From contig JADKEA010000001.1 in NCBI GenBank assembly GCA_016718275.1, positions 310,001-374,000 on the forward strand: a stretch of 64,000 nucleotides of DNA, read 5' to 3'. The translations under genes were made by a program, and so were the position numbers. Below the pieces are notes generated by a model. That model did not search any database and had not been told where the DNA came from. It saw only the letters and a program-made list of their open reading frames with translations. This document shows, one piece after another, positions 33,174-41,436 of this stretch (its first letter is position 1; each line of letters starts with the position of its first letter). This stretch comes from Candidatus Villigracilis affinis (GTDB lineage: Bacteria > Chloroflexota > Anaerolineae > Anaerolineales > Villigracilaceae).

Positions 33174-33787
33174 AATGCTGAAATCCAGTAGATCGTCGTG
33201 AGAATCGTAAAATCGGCGGCCATGTGACCCAGCGAAGCGGCAAGCAAGCCGCCATCTTCGCGGGAGATCTGCCTCCACAGCCAGCCTGCAGAGACCAGGA
33301 TCATAACAGCAAACAAAATGAAAATCGGTCGCACCTTGCCCCACAAGATCATCGAATGATAGCCCGCAAATACGACATCACCAATATACAAGTTGAGCGT
33401 GTCATTCCCAAGCACACCGCGCCAGAAATATTCCTCAACAAATGGATTGATCAGCGAAAAATAAGCGATAAACCACGGCCACGATGCAAGCGTCAACCCC
33501 ATCGACAAAAGCTGCGCAGGCAGGTCATCCGCCACATCAAACACAGGCCAGAGAAAATACAAACCGATCCCGCTGGTACTGCAAAAAAGGACGCTTGCCG
33601 CGATCCATTTTGGAGATCGGCTTTTGAAAAGTGTGTTCACGGGCAGGCTGGGACGCAAAACCCAAACCGTAAACAAGATCACGATGTGAAATCCGACTAG
33701 GGCTGCCCAGGCATTGTTGAACCAAAACAATCCCGCTCCAATCGCAAGATATGGAAGAACGGGGGCAAAGCTTTTATATTGGTTCAT
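33170..33787 (-). CDS. CPBP-family intramembrane metalloprotease
   Basis: This 205-residue membrane protein carries the CPBP (Abi/Rce1) motifs: the glutamate pair and arginine in NPFVEEYFWRGVL, FxxxH in FAGYHSMI, and a final histidine in SLGHMAADF. These residues form the metal-dependent active site within the membrane. Eukaryotic Rce1 cleaves prenylated proteins, and its presence beside isoprenoid genes is suggestive but not proof. It starts 56 nt after the mevalonate kinase stop and overlaps the following membrane gene by 4 nt. Confidence 0.85.
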   Translation of the reverse strand: MNQYKSFAPVLPYLAIGAGLFWFNNAWAALVGFHIVILFTVWVLRPSLPVNTLFKSRSPKWIAASVLFCSTSGIGLYFLWPVFDVADDLPAQLLSMGLTLASWPWFIAYFSLINPFVEEYFWRGVLGNDTLNLYIGDVVFAGYHSMILWGKVRPIFILFAVMILVSAGWLWRQISREDGGLLAASLGHMAADFTILTTIYWISAL

Positions 33788-33843
33788 GTCTGTTATGCCT
33801 TTTGAATGGAATCATATGTCCCCATAGGTGAGGATGTCCCCGC

Positions 33844-34767
33844 TTAACTTACTTCAGTGATGATCGTGCGCTTTGCGCCTGCAGACATTAAAGCCGCCGC
33901 CACAGACTCCGCTTTGGCAGGATCCACTAAAGCGATCATATTCCCCCCACGTCCGCCGCCGCTCATTTTGGCGCCGAGTGCGCCAGCCTTGCGAGCCGCT
34001 TCAACAAGGGAATCCAATTCGGGGGAAGAGACTGTCAGTTCCTGCAAATATTCATGATTGTGATCCATCAGCTCGCCGAGCATCTCGGTTCGTCCGCTTT
34101 CGATGGAGCGCCTGCCGATCAACGCGATCTGCGCGATCTCGTTGAAGATGTTCTCCAGATTGAACTGGTCGCGGATCCACAGTCGGCGCACATCGCCTAC
34201 GGATTCTTTCGTGGGGGCTGCAATGCCTGTATCGCCGATGACAATGGTGAACGGATTGCCTGTCTTGAAGGTTTCAACAGGCCGATCTTTCATAAAATAA
34301 ACAGGCTTGCCATATGTGATGACGGTGTTATCGATCCCCGAAGGCGTACCGTGATGAATCTTCTCGATCTCGTAGGTAAGTGCATTCACTTCATCATCCG
34401 TCATGGGACGGGAAAGGGAAGCCGACAACGCGCGGATCAAAGCCACAGACACCGCCGCGCCAGAGCCAAGCCCCGCCGCAACAGGGATGGTGGAGGAAAT
34501 GCTGATATCCAAATTTGGCAACGGGGAAATGCCAAAGCGCTGAATCACTTTCAGGATAACCGAAGCAATTGCATGGTCAGGCGGAAGCGAATTCAATTCG
34601 GCGTGCAGATCAATAATCGGGGCATGAATCCAAATCCCTGCGCGGGGAGAATCCGAAACCTCGGCATCCACATGGACTTGAGTCACGGGCACAGCCAGCG
34701 CAGGGCGGCCATACACCACGGCGTGTTCGCCAAAAAGAATGATCTTGCCGGGCGCGGATGCTTTCAT
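33844..34767 (-). CDS. mvk: Mevalonate kinase
   Basis: The 307-residue protein is a GHMP kinase of the mevalonate kinase type. It starts MKASAPGKIILFGEHAVVYG, has the ATP loop IPVAAGLGSGAAVSVA, the HHGTPSGIDN motif, and the C-terminal GAKMSGGGRGGNMIAL. It phosphorylates mevalonate on the way to isopentenyl diphosphate, so this lineage uses a mevalonate route rather than, or besides, the MEP route. Some Chloroflexota are known to have one. The ATG at 34767 overlaps the TGA of the prenyltransferase gene (ATGA), so translation is coupled. Other pathway genes are not in the window. Confidence 0.94.
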   Translation of the reverse strand: MKASAPGKIILFGEHAVVYGRPALAVPVTQVHVDAEVSDSPRAGIWIHAPIIDLHAELNSLPPDHAIASVILKVIQRFGISPLPNLDISISSTIPVAAGLGSGAAVSVALIRALSASLSRPMTDDEVNALTYEIEKIHHGTPSGIDNTVITYGKPVYFMKDRPVETFKTGNPFTIVIGDTGIAAPTKESVGDVRRLWIRDQFNLENIFNEIAQIALIGRRSIESGRTEMLGELMDHNHEYLQELTVSSPELDSLVEAARKAGALGAKMSGGGRGGNMIALVDPAKAESVAAALMSAGAKRTIITEVS

Positions 34768-35636
34768 GAAAGATAAAAGATCGCCAACACGGTCAACCCC
34801 CAAAGAACCATCGCCAGTTGAAATGGACGGTCGGAGAGTAGCACTTCTTCCGGTGCGCCACCCGCATGCTTCACTTCAATGAGATACATGTAGCGGAAGA
34901 TGGCATACACCACGAAAGGAATGGTCAACATCATGCTGTGATTCTCGGGCAGGTTGGGCGCGGAAAAAGTGTAAAGCGAGTAAGCCACAATGGTGGCACC
35001 CGAAACGATCATGATGTATTGGTCGAGCAATGGCAGGGTGTAGCCATCGAGAACTTTGCGATGTGAACCCGCTCCGTGTGCGAGCAATGCAAGTTCGGCG
35101 CGGCGTTTGCCAAAACCGAGGAAGAGCGAGAGCAGGGTCATCACCACGTACAGCCAGGGCGAGAATCTTTCCACGTCGATAAGGGTGACACCCGCACCAA
35201 CCCGTAGAACAAAACCTGCTGAAATGATCAGCACATCGAGAATCGGAACATGTTTGAGCCACTTCGAGTATGCGAGGTTGATGACGAAATATCCGCCAAT
35301 CACGGCAAGCAGCGACGGTGTGAGCAGGTATGCGAGCACAAAGGTGATAATCACAAATAGGATGGCGGCAGTGATCGCAACACCCACAGGGAGTTTGCCA
35401 GAAGCAATGGGGCGATTCTTCTTTTCAGGATGCTGGCGGTCGGCCTCCACATCGGCGAGATCGTTGATGATGTAAACACAGGAAGAGATGAGGCTGAAAA
35501 GCGCAAAACCTGCCAACGTGCGCAGGAATGCTTCAGGCTTGAACAATTGTTTATCTGCAACAAGTGCGGCGAAGATGAAAATGTTTTTTGTCACCCACTG
35601 CCGCGGGCGCATGGTTTTTATGAGGGCGGTTAACAT
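34764..35636 (-). CDS. UbiA-family decaprenyl-phosphate phosphoribosyltransferase-like protein
   Basis: The 290-residue membrane protein has about eight helices and the UbiA-family aspartate motif NDLADVEADRQHPEKKNRPI. This form, with the Pro-Glu-Lys-Lys stretch and the RPIASG end, is typical of DPPR synthase. That enzyme moves phosphoribose from PRPP to polyprenyl phosphate; in actinobacteria the product feeds arabinan synthesis. A second motif lies near YSKWLKHVPILDVLIISAGF. The gene is first in the operon with mevalonate kinase. Its ATG lies 6 nt after a TAAAAT box without a ribosome site, so the transcript appears leaderless. Confidence 0.88.
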   Translation of the reverse strand: MLTALIKTMRPRQWVTKNIFIFAALVADKQLFKPEAFLRTLAGFALFSLISSCVYIINDLADVEADRQHPEKKNRPIASGKLPVGVAITAAILFVIITFVLAYLLTPSLLAVIGGYFVINLAYSKWLKHVPILDVLIISAGFVLRVGAGVTLIDVERFSPWLYVVMTLLSLFLGFGKRRAELALLAHGAGSHRKVLDGYTLPLLDQYIMIVSGATIVAYSLYTFSAPNLPENHSMMLTIPFVVYAIFRYMYLIEVKHAGGAPEEVLLSDRPFQLAMVLWGLTVLAIFYLS

Positions 35637-35642
35637 GGGGCT

Positions 35643-35648
35643 ATTTTA
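35643..35648 (-). promoter_or_regulatory. -10 box of the UbiA-mvk operon, leaderless geometry
   Basis: On the minus strand TAAAAT is followed by 6 nt and the ATG at 35636. No clear -35 box is seen. Confidence 0.6.
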
Positions 35649-35698
35649 CCTTATGTAAGGCACGGTAATATCTCGTCCTATCGCGCCCATACTCGCAG

Positions 35699-35704
35699 TA
35701 AAAT
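35699..35704 (+). promoter_or_regulatory. -10 box of tlyA, leaderless geometry
   Basis: TAAAAT is followed by 6 nt and the ATG at 35711. It mirrors the divergent -10 box at 35643, and no Shine-Dalgarno sequence is present. Confidence 0.6.
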
Positions 35705-35710
35705 AGACCC

Positions 35711-36547
35711 ATGCCCAAAATTCGATTGGATGTTTTGCTCGTGGAACGCGGATTGGCCGAATCGCGCGCAAAAGCGCAAGCCCTCATTATGGCTGGACAG
35801 GTGCGAGTGAACGATCAAGTCGCCCTGAAACCTGCCACAGCGATAGACACAAAATCAGCGCTGACGGTGGATACCGGTCCACGCTTTGTTTCGCGCGGCG
35901 GCGAAAAACTGGATGCGGCGCTGGAGAAATTCGGAATCGACGTGAAGGATTTCATCTGTGCAGATGTCGGCGCATCCACTGGCGGATTCACTGACTGCCT
36001 GCTGCAACGCGGCGCAACCAAAGTCTACGCCATTGACGTGGGCAAGGGCATCCTGCATTGGAAATTGCGCAACTACGCCCGCGTGGTCGTCATGGAGGAA
36101 ACCAATGCGCGCCACGTCGAGTCACTGCCTGAGGCGGTGTCTTTGGTGACGGTGGATGCTTCATTTATTTCGTTGAAGATATTGCTGCCAGTAATCAAGA
36201 AGTGGTTTGACTTCTCACTTCGCACTTCTCATTCAAATGAAGTAAAAAGTAAAAAGGGAGAAGTTTTGGCGCTCATCAAACCCCAATTCGAGGCAGGGAA
36301 AAAAGATGTGGCCCGCGGCGATGGCGTTATCCGCGACCCTGAAATTCACAGGCAGGTTTTATTGGATGTGCTGGCGTTCGCAAAACAGGAAGGCTTCAGT
36401 TTGCGCGGGTTGATTAAATCGCCATTACTGGGGCCAAAGGGAAACGCAGAGTTTTTGGTCTGGCTCGATTTTCAGGAAAATGGAAGATCGGTTGAAGAAT
36501 TGGTGGATGAAGCAATGGCAGAAAGTACATCGCACCTTACTGAATAA
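35711..36547 (+). CDS. tlyA: TlyA-family rRNA (2'-O-ribose) methyltransferase
   Basis: The 278-residue protein has an N-terminal S4 RNA-binding domain (RLDVLLVERGLAESRAKAQA) and an FtsJ-like methyltransferase domain (DVGASTGGFTDCLLQRGA as the SAM loop, LIKPQFEAGKKDV as a later motif). TlyA methylates 16S and 23S rRNA cytidines. Between VIKKWF and GEVLALIKPQF the protein has about 15 extra residues (SLRTSHSNEVKSKK and neighbours) compared with the usual family spacing. These are encoded by a heptad repeat array, listed separately. The start is the leaderless ATG at 35711. The insertion falls in a loop before a conserved strand, so the enzyme is probably still active. Confidence 0.93.
   Translation: MPKIRLDVLLVERGLAESRAKAQALIMAGQVRVNDQVALKPATAIDTKSALTVDTGPRFVSRGGEKLDAALEKFGIDVKDFICADVGASTGGFTDCLLQRGATKVYAIDVGKGILHWKLRNYARVVVMEETNARHVESLPEAVSLVTVDASFISLKILLPVIKKWFDFSLRTSHSNEVKSKKGEVLALIKPQFEAGKKDVARGDGVIRDPEIHRQVLLDVLAFAKQEGFSLRGLIKSPLLGPKGNAEFLVWLDFQENGRSVEELVDEAMAESTSHLTE
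36210..36265 (+). repeat. Heptad array inside tlyA, with inverted halves
   Basis: Eight 7-mers in register: ACTTCTC, ACTTCGC, ACTTCTC, ATTCAAA, TGAAGTA, AAAAGTA, AAAAGGG, AGAAGTT. The first half (ACTTCTC) is the reverse complement of the closing GAGAAGT, so the transcript can fold into a hairpin. It stays open in the tlyA frame. Confidence 0.75.
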
Positions 36548-36608
36548 TGCTCCCAACAGCGGCTTTTGCAAAATAGACACACATCGCCTTATATGCTGGA
36601 GAAAATAA

Positions 36609-37031
36609 ATGAACTGTCCAAAATGCAATACTGAACTTGCAAAAAAATATTACAAAGGCATGATCGAAGTCGACTCATGCCCCAACTGCCGCGGCATGTG
36701 GCTGGATTTCAACGAACTGGACAAGCTCGAAGATGCAGCCTTCGATGACGATGCCCACAAGGGTTCACTGATCCATCATCAGGCTAAAACGGAATTCCCC
36801 TGCCCGCATTGCGGCACAGCCCTGGATGAATTCCAATATCGGTTGTATGACTTGAAGCTGGATTATTGCGTTGAGAACAGTCACGGCTTCTGGCTGGACG
36901 CTGGGGAAGATGAGCGCGTCATCGCGGCCATGCAAAAGCGCTCAACCGAGGTCAAACGAAAACTGGATGCCGAAAGCGAGTGGAAGCAAGCGCTCAAAGG
37001 AATGCATTCTTTTTTGACGAGAAAAAAATAA
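36609..37031 (+). CDS. Zinc-ribbon protein (zf-TFIIB type)
   Basis: The 140-residue protein has two zinc-ribbon blocks. The first is MNCPKCNTELAKKYYKGMIE followed by CPNCRGMWLDFNELDKLE; the second is CPHCGTALDEFQYRLYDLKL followed by a YCVENSHGFWLDAGEDERV block in which the second knuckle has only one cysteine. The CxxC plus GxWLD pattern is typical of the bacterial zf-TFIIB family, whose function is largely unknown. A charged C-terminal helix follows. GGAG lies 8 nt before the ATG. Its stop is 3 nt from the stop of the convergent glycosyltransferase gene. Confidence 0.85.
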   Translation: MNCPKCNTELAKKYYKGMIEVDSCPNCRGMWLDFNELDKLEDAAFDDDAHKGSLIHHQAKTEFPCPHCGTALDEFQYRLYDLKLDYCVENSHGFWLDAGEDERVIAAMQKRSTEVKRKLDAESEWKQALKGMHSFLTRKK

Positions 37032-37034
37032 CAC

Positions 37035-38189
37035 TTACACTTTCCCGTCCTGCACCTTTGCAAGGTCGGGCGAGAAAAACGCTGCCAAAGCCAGCGTACC
37101 AACGAACCACAGCGGCACCCACCAAAAAGATTGATTCTGACTCCCCGCTTGCATTTGCACCAGCGCCATGCCATACCATGCGATGGCATACGAAGCCAGC
37201 AAAAATATTCTCGATCTCCAACCCGCCTTCACAAATGAAAACATCCAAAGCGGCAGGAGCAGGACAAAATCCCAACTCCAAACATAAGGTGTGACGAGCG
37301 TTGTCAGCGCAAGGCTCCACAGCATGGCAAGGAAGGGCGGTAAATTCTTCCACAAAAAAAGGGCGGATATCAACCCACCTACCGCAATCACCATCCAGAT
37401 CACTGTTCCCCACACGCCCAACGTTTGCCGCAAAATCGAAAACAGCGAAGGATGCAGCCAGGTGTAATTTTTCGCCATGCTTGTCAACCAGTCGGGAATC
37501 CATGCGGGGTGGGCGATGAACAAGGGCAGGCTCATCAACAGGGCCATGAGCAGGGTCTGTGCGCCGAAAAGAAACATTCCCTTGAATCCGCGCTGGCGGA
37601 ATTGGAACACGGCCAGCCCAAACACGGCGAGGATTCCCAATTGTGGCTTGGCAAGTGCCAGCGCAAGGAAAAACGCCGAAGGCCAGTTGCCATATTTTCC
37701 GATCCAATGCGCCGAAAGCATCAGGCACAACAGGATGGTGATGGAAAATTGCCCGAGGTTGAAATGATTCAAGACAAAGGGAAAGAAGAAACACAACAAG
37801 GCCAGCGCCGCCGTGTTGTACAGCGAACGGCCTTTTCCCTGCACCAGAAAAACGACCATGCAGATCTCAATAACATTGAAAATGAACCAGGTTTGCAGTG
37901 CGGTTTCTTCAGAAAGCCAGCCGAGCGGAAAAAAAAATCCGACCGCCATGGGAAACCAGACAGCGGGCAAAACAGGATTCAAACTGGCGGTATCATACGG
38001 GCTTTGTCCATGCACGAGCAGATATACAGGCCCCCAAAGTTCGTTGTAAAAATCCATGCGTGGAAGGATCAACGGCTGAAATAAAACAGAAATGACCACA
38101 GCGATCAACCCCAGCGCAAGAATGGAAGCGAAGGTATGAAATGTCCTTTTCTGCTCAGGTGTTAATGGTTCACCCTGGAATTTGAACAT
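37035..38189 (-). CDS. DUF2029/GT87-type polyprenol-phosphate-dependent glycosyltransferase
   Basis: The 384-residue membrane protein has about nine to eleven helices. The first extracytoplasmic loop carries MDFYNELWGPVYLLVHGQSPYD, as in the GT87 (mannosyl- or arabinofuranosyl-transferase) family, with Asp as the likely catalytic base. The central FNLGQFSITILLCLMLSAHW block is also typical, followed by LALAKPQLGILA. These enzymes use polyprenyl-phosphate sugars outside the membrane, which would fit the DPPR-synthase-like gene nearby (inference). The ATG at 38189 lies 6 nt after TATGAT without a ribosome site. Confidence 0.85.
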   Translation of the reverse strand: MFKFQGEPLTPEQKRTFHTFASILALGLIAVVISVLFQPLILPRMDFYNELWGPVYLLVHGQSPYDTASLNPVLPAVWFPMAVGFFFPLGWLSEETALQTWFIFNVIEICMVVFLVQGKGRSLYNTAALALLCFFFPFVLNHFNLGQFSITILLCLMLSAHWIGKYGNWPSAFFLALALAKPQLGILAVFGLAVFQFRQRGFKGMFLFGAQTLLMALLMSLPLFIAHPAWIPDWLTSMAKNYTWLHPSLFSILRQTLGVWGTVIWMVIAVGGLISALFLWKNLPPFLAMLWSLALTTLVTPYVWSWDFVLLLPLWMFSFVKAGWRSRIFLLASYAIAWYGMALVQMQAGSQNQSFWWVPLWFVGTLALAAFFSPDLAKVQDGKV

Positions 38190-38195
38190 GGCCGA

Positions 38196-38201
38196 ATCAT
38201 A
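38196..38201 (-). promoter_or_regulatory. -10 box of the glycosyltransferase, leaderless geometry
   Basis: On the minus strand TATGAT is followed by 6 nt and the ATG at 38189. No clear -35 box is visible. Confidence 0.55.
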
Positions 38202-38218
38202 CTTCACTTTTTAATCAA

Positions 38219-38250
38219 AAAGTCCTCCCCGATCTTTTCGAGGAGGACTT
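38219..38250 (-). terminator. Intrinsic terminator of the P-type ATPase
   Basis: AAGTCCTCC pairs with GGAGGACTT, with T runs on either side. It lies 7 nt after the ATPase stop on the minus strand. Confidence 0.85.
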
Positions 38251-38256
38251 TGTTTT

Positions 38257-41160
38257 TTACGCCTTGCTTCTTCGCAAAATAAATTTCGTGATCTCTTCGG
38301 CCACCGCAGGCATCAGCGCAAGCCCAAGCACCAATCCCCACTCACGTCCGCTGAGGAAGTGAGTATTGAAGATGGGCTGAAGGAAAGGCACTGCGCACAC
38401 GATCAGCAGCAGCGCAATGGAAAGCCCCACGGCATACTGCATGTACTTGTTCGAGAAGAATCCGATCTGGAAAATGGAGGCACGTTCCGAGCGGACGGTA
38501 TAAGCACGGAACAATTCAGCCAGCGACAACGTGACAAAGGCCATCGTCTCCGCGGTTTGGACATCCACGCCGCGCCAATCATGCGCGAGGACAAAGGACA
38601 ACACGTTCGCCCCTGACGGGAGGACTGCTCCTGCTTCGAGATGCCACACCAACCCCATGACAAACGCTCCAAGCACGGCGCTCGTCTGCGCGATGGTCTG
38701 CACGACAATACCGACTCCCATTGAGCGGTTGACGATGGGTTCGTTCTTGGCTCGCGGCTTCTGATCCATGATGTCAGGATCACCCTTTTCCATGGCGAGA
38801 GCCAGCGCGGGTGCGCCATCGGTGATGAGGTTGAGCCAGAGCAATTGGATCGCAGTCAACGGCGCGGGCAGGCCAGCCAATGTCGCAAGGAAGATGATCA
38901 TGATCTCAGCCACATTGGACGAGAGCAGGAAGAACACGAATTTGCGAATGTTGCTATAGATGATGCGGCCCTGTTCCACAGCCGAAACAATGCTGGCATA
39001 GTTATCATCGGTGAGAACCATGTCTGCGGTTTCCTTGGCGACATCCGTGCCCGTGATCCCCATCGACACGCCGATGTCGGCGCGTTTGATGGCAGGAGCA
39101 TCGTTCACACCGTCACCGGTCATCGCCACGATTTCATCATTCGCCTGCAAGGCATCCACGATGCGCATCTTGTGTTCGGGGGAAACACGGGCGAAGACAT
39201 CGGTATCTTCGATGATGTTCTTGAGTTCGGTGTCGTCGATCTTGTCAAGCTCGGCGCCTGTCATTACTTTTTTACCGGGGCGCAGCAATCCAATTGACTC
39301 AGCGATGGCTTTGGCTGTATTCGGGAAGTCACCTGTGATCATCACCGTGCGGATGCCCGCATGGCGAGCTTTTGCGAGCGCGGGTTTCACTTCGGTGCGC
39401 GGCGGATCGATCATGCCCAACAGGCCGACGAAGACCAGGTCTTTTTCAAGTTCATGGGTCTTAAGGTCTTCAGGGTTGTTGGGAACATCTTTATCGAGAC
39501 GATAGGCAAAGCCAAGCACGCGCAGGGCGTCTTTGGTCATCGAATCATTTGCAGCAAGGATGCGGTCCTTGGCTTCCTTTGTCATTTCGCGCGGCTTATC
39601 ATCCATGCCTTGATATTTGGTGCAGAGTTCCAGCACGATATCAGGCGCGCCTTTGACGGCGATCACATCCCAATCCTTGTGTTTTTCATCGTAGAACGGA
39701 GATGGGTCGGTTGATTTGGGATCACGCACATCATGAATGGTGATCATGCGCTTGCGGTCTGAATCGAAAGGCACTTCATTCTCGCGCGGATAAGCATCGT
39801 CAATATCCACATGAATGGCCCCGGCCTTGGCGGCTGCCACTAAAAGCGCACCCTCTGTCGGGTCCCCGACGATGCGGTAGGTTTTTTGCGATTCGTTTTC
39901 GCCTGTCGTTTCGATGGTCGAGTCGTTGTTCAAGATTCCAAGCCACAGCGCGGAAAGGATCGCAGGATATTTCGTCACATCCACTTTTTTGCCGTCGATC
40001 TGGAATTCGCCGTTCGGCGCATACCCGGTCCCCGTCACATGCACAAATTGATCATCGGCCCACACGCGGGTGACGGTCATTTCATTTTGGGTCAGGGTTC
40101 CAGTTTTGTCGGAACAAATTATCGTGGCCGAACCAAGCGTCTCAACGGAAGACAGTTTTCGGATGAGTGCGTGGCGCGTTACCATTTCCCGCATACCCAG
40201 CGCAAGCGAGATCGTCACAACAGCAGGGAGTCCCTCCGGCACGGCGGCAATCGCAAGGCTGATGGCGATGATGAAGACTTCGGTAATCTCCGAGGCATAT
40301 TCCTTGAGATATTCCAACGGTGCAGAGAATAACCCGCCAATCTCGGTGTAGTTTATGAGCGCAACAATGAAAACAACCGCCACGAGAATCAACGAACCGA
40401 TGCTCAACGACCTGCCAAGCTGGTCGAGCCTTCGTTGAAGCGGAGTCTCCTCTGTTTCAACATTTTGAAGCATGGTAGCGATCAAGCCAAGCTGAGTATG
40501 CATGCCTGTGCTGGTGACCACACCGCGTCCGCGCCCATAATTGACGACCGTTCCCATGAAGGCGGTGTTCTTTCTATCGCCAAGCGGAACATTCTTTTCA
40601 AGCACGGTCGCCGCGTTCTTTTGCACAGGAAGCGATTCACCAGTAAGCGAAGCCTCTTCCACACGCAGGTTGACAGCTTCGAGCAGGCGCAAATCTGCGG
40701 GAATAAAATTCCCCGATTCGAGGAAAACGATATCGCCCGGCACAAGGTTGTAGGATGGAACCGCACTGCGCACGCCATCGCGTATCACTTGCGCATCGGG
40801 CGCGGCAAGTTTCTTGAGCGCGGCCAATGCCTGCTCTGCACGCTGTTCCTGCACAATGCCAAGCACGGCGTTCAAAACAACGATCGCCATGATCGCGGCA
40901 GCTTCCACGTAATCACCCAGCAGGGCCGAGATCACAGAAGCCACGATCAACAGAATCACAACGAAATTATTTAACTGCGCCCACAATAGGGCAAGGAAAC
41001 CTGGCCGCGGCGCTTCACGCAATTGATTGGGGCCATAATGCGCGAGACGTTTTTCCACCTCTTCAGAAGACAATCCCATCTCCTGAACTTCAAGGTGCTT
41101 CAAAACTTCATCCGCTTGCAGCGAGTGCCACTCCCGTTCCTTCATCTGATCAAGTGCCAT
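38257..41160 (-). CDS. P-type cation ATPase (Ca2+/Mn2+ type, P2A)
   Basis: The 967-residue protein has the P-type ATPase plan: an N-terminal cation-ATPase domain, two helices, the actuator domain (EEASLTGESLPVQK), the ion-binding helix PEGLPAVVTISLALG, the phosphorylation site CSDKTGTLTQNEMTV (Asp351), the nucleotide domain, GDGVNDAPAIKRADIG, and six C-terminal helices. The PEGLP motif and length match SERCA/PMR1-type pumps. A Mn2+-type riboswitch upstream argues for manganese export, possibly with calcium (inference). The ATG at 41160 has AGGAG 8 nt upstream. It is monocistronic and ends in its own terminator. Confidence 0.95.
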   Translation of the reverse strand: MALDQMKEREWHSLQADEVLKHLEVQEMGLSSEEVEKRLAHYGPNQLREAPRPGFLALLWAQLNNFVVILLIVASVISALLGDYVEAAAIMAIVVLNAVLGIVQEQRAEQALAALKKLAAPDAQVIRDGVRSAVPSYNLVPGDIVFLESGNFIPADLRLLEAVNLRVEEASLTGESLPVQKNAATVLEKNVPLGDRKNTAFMGTVVNYGRGRGVVTSTGMHTQLGLIATMLQNVETEETPLQRRLDQLGRSLSIGSLILVAVVFIVALINYTEIGGLFSAPLEYLKEYASEITEVFIIAISLAIAAVPEGLPAVVTISLALGMREMVTRHALIRKLSSVETLGSATIICSDKTGTLTQNEMTVTRVWADDQFVHVTGTGYAPNGEFQIDGKKVDVTKYPAILSALWLGILNNDSTIETTGENESQKTYRIVGDPTEGALLVAAAKAGAIHVDIDDAYPRENEVPFDSDRKRMITIHDVRDPKSTDPSPFYDEKHKDWDVIAVKGAPDIVLELCTKYQGMDDKPREMTKEAKDRILAANDSMTKDALRVLGFAYRLDKDVPNNPEDLKTHELEKDLVFVGLLGMIDPPRTEVKPALAKARHAGIRTVMITGDFPNTAKAIAESIGLLRPGKKVMTGAELDKIDDTELKNIIEDTDVFARVSPEHKMRIVDALQANDEIVAMTGDGVNDAPAIKRADIGVSMGITGTDVAKETADMVLTDDNYASIVSAVEQGRIIYSNIRKFVFFLLSSNVAEIMIIFLATLAGLPAPLTAIQLLWLNLITDGAPALALAMEKGDPDIMDQKPRAKNEPIVNRSMGVGIVVQTIAQTSAVLGAFVMGLVWHLEAGAVLPSGANVLSFVLAHDWRGVDVQTAETMAFVTLSLAELFRAYTVRSERASIFQIGFFSNKYMQYAVGLSIALLLIVCAVPFLQPIFNTHFLSGREWGLVLGLALMPAVAEEITKFILRRSKA

Positions 41161-41217
41161 TTGGAAACTCCTGAAATAAATGTTTTTTTCCAAGCCTCAA
41201 AATTGGGGTACCCGTAA

Positions 41218-41356
41218 AATTAAAACGAGACCACCACAGCCTCCGTGATGGTCTCGCCAACGTCTTCCAACGTATGAAATGCCGATGGCGCGCAGTGCGT
41301 ACCAATGGAATGACGACAATTCATCCTGTGGGGAAACAGGCGGCTACTCCCCAAAC
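41218..41356 (-). promoter_or_regulatory. yybP-ykoY-type (manganese) riboswitch with terminator
   Basis: The minus-strand leader starts with the conserved GGGGAGTAGCC (41341-41352) and ends with GGCGAGACC, the two hallmark elements of the yybP-ykoY aptamer. GAGACC at the 3' side also forms a strong hairpin with GGTCTCG (41226-41256) followed by TTTTAATT. Mn2+ binding should therefore compete with this terminator. The downstream gene is a P-type ATPase, a known partner of this riboswitch class. Confidence 0.85.
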
Positions 41357-41424
41357 GCTATGAGTGTATCCACATGCAAATGGATTGTCAAGCGGTGCGG
41401 CGTCCAAAAGGTGTTTGGATGGGA

Positions 41425-41430
41425 TACAAT
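41425..41430 (+). promoter_or_regulatory. -10 box of the gene at 41437, leaderless geometry
   Basis: TACAAT is followed by 6 nt and the ATG at 41437; no ribosome site is present. Confidence 0.6.
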
Positions 41431-41436
41431 TCGCAC

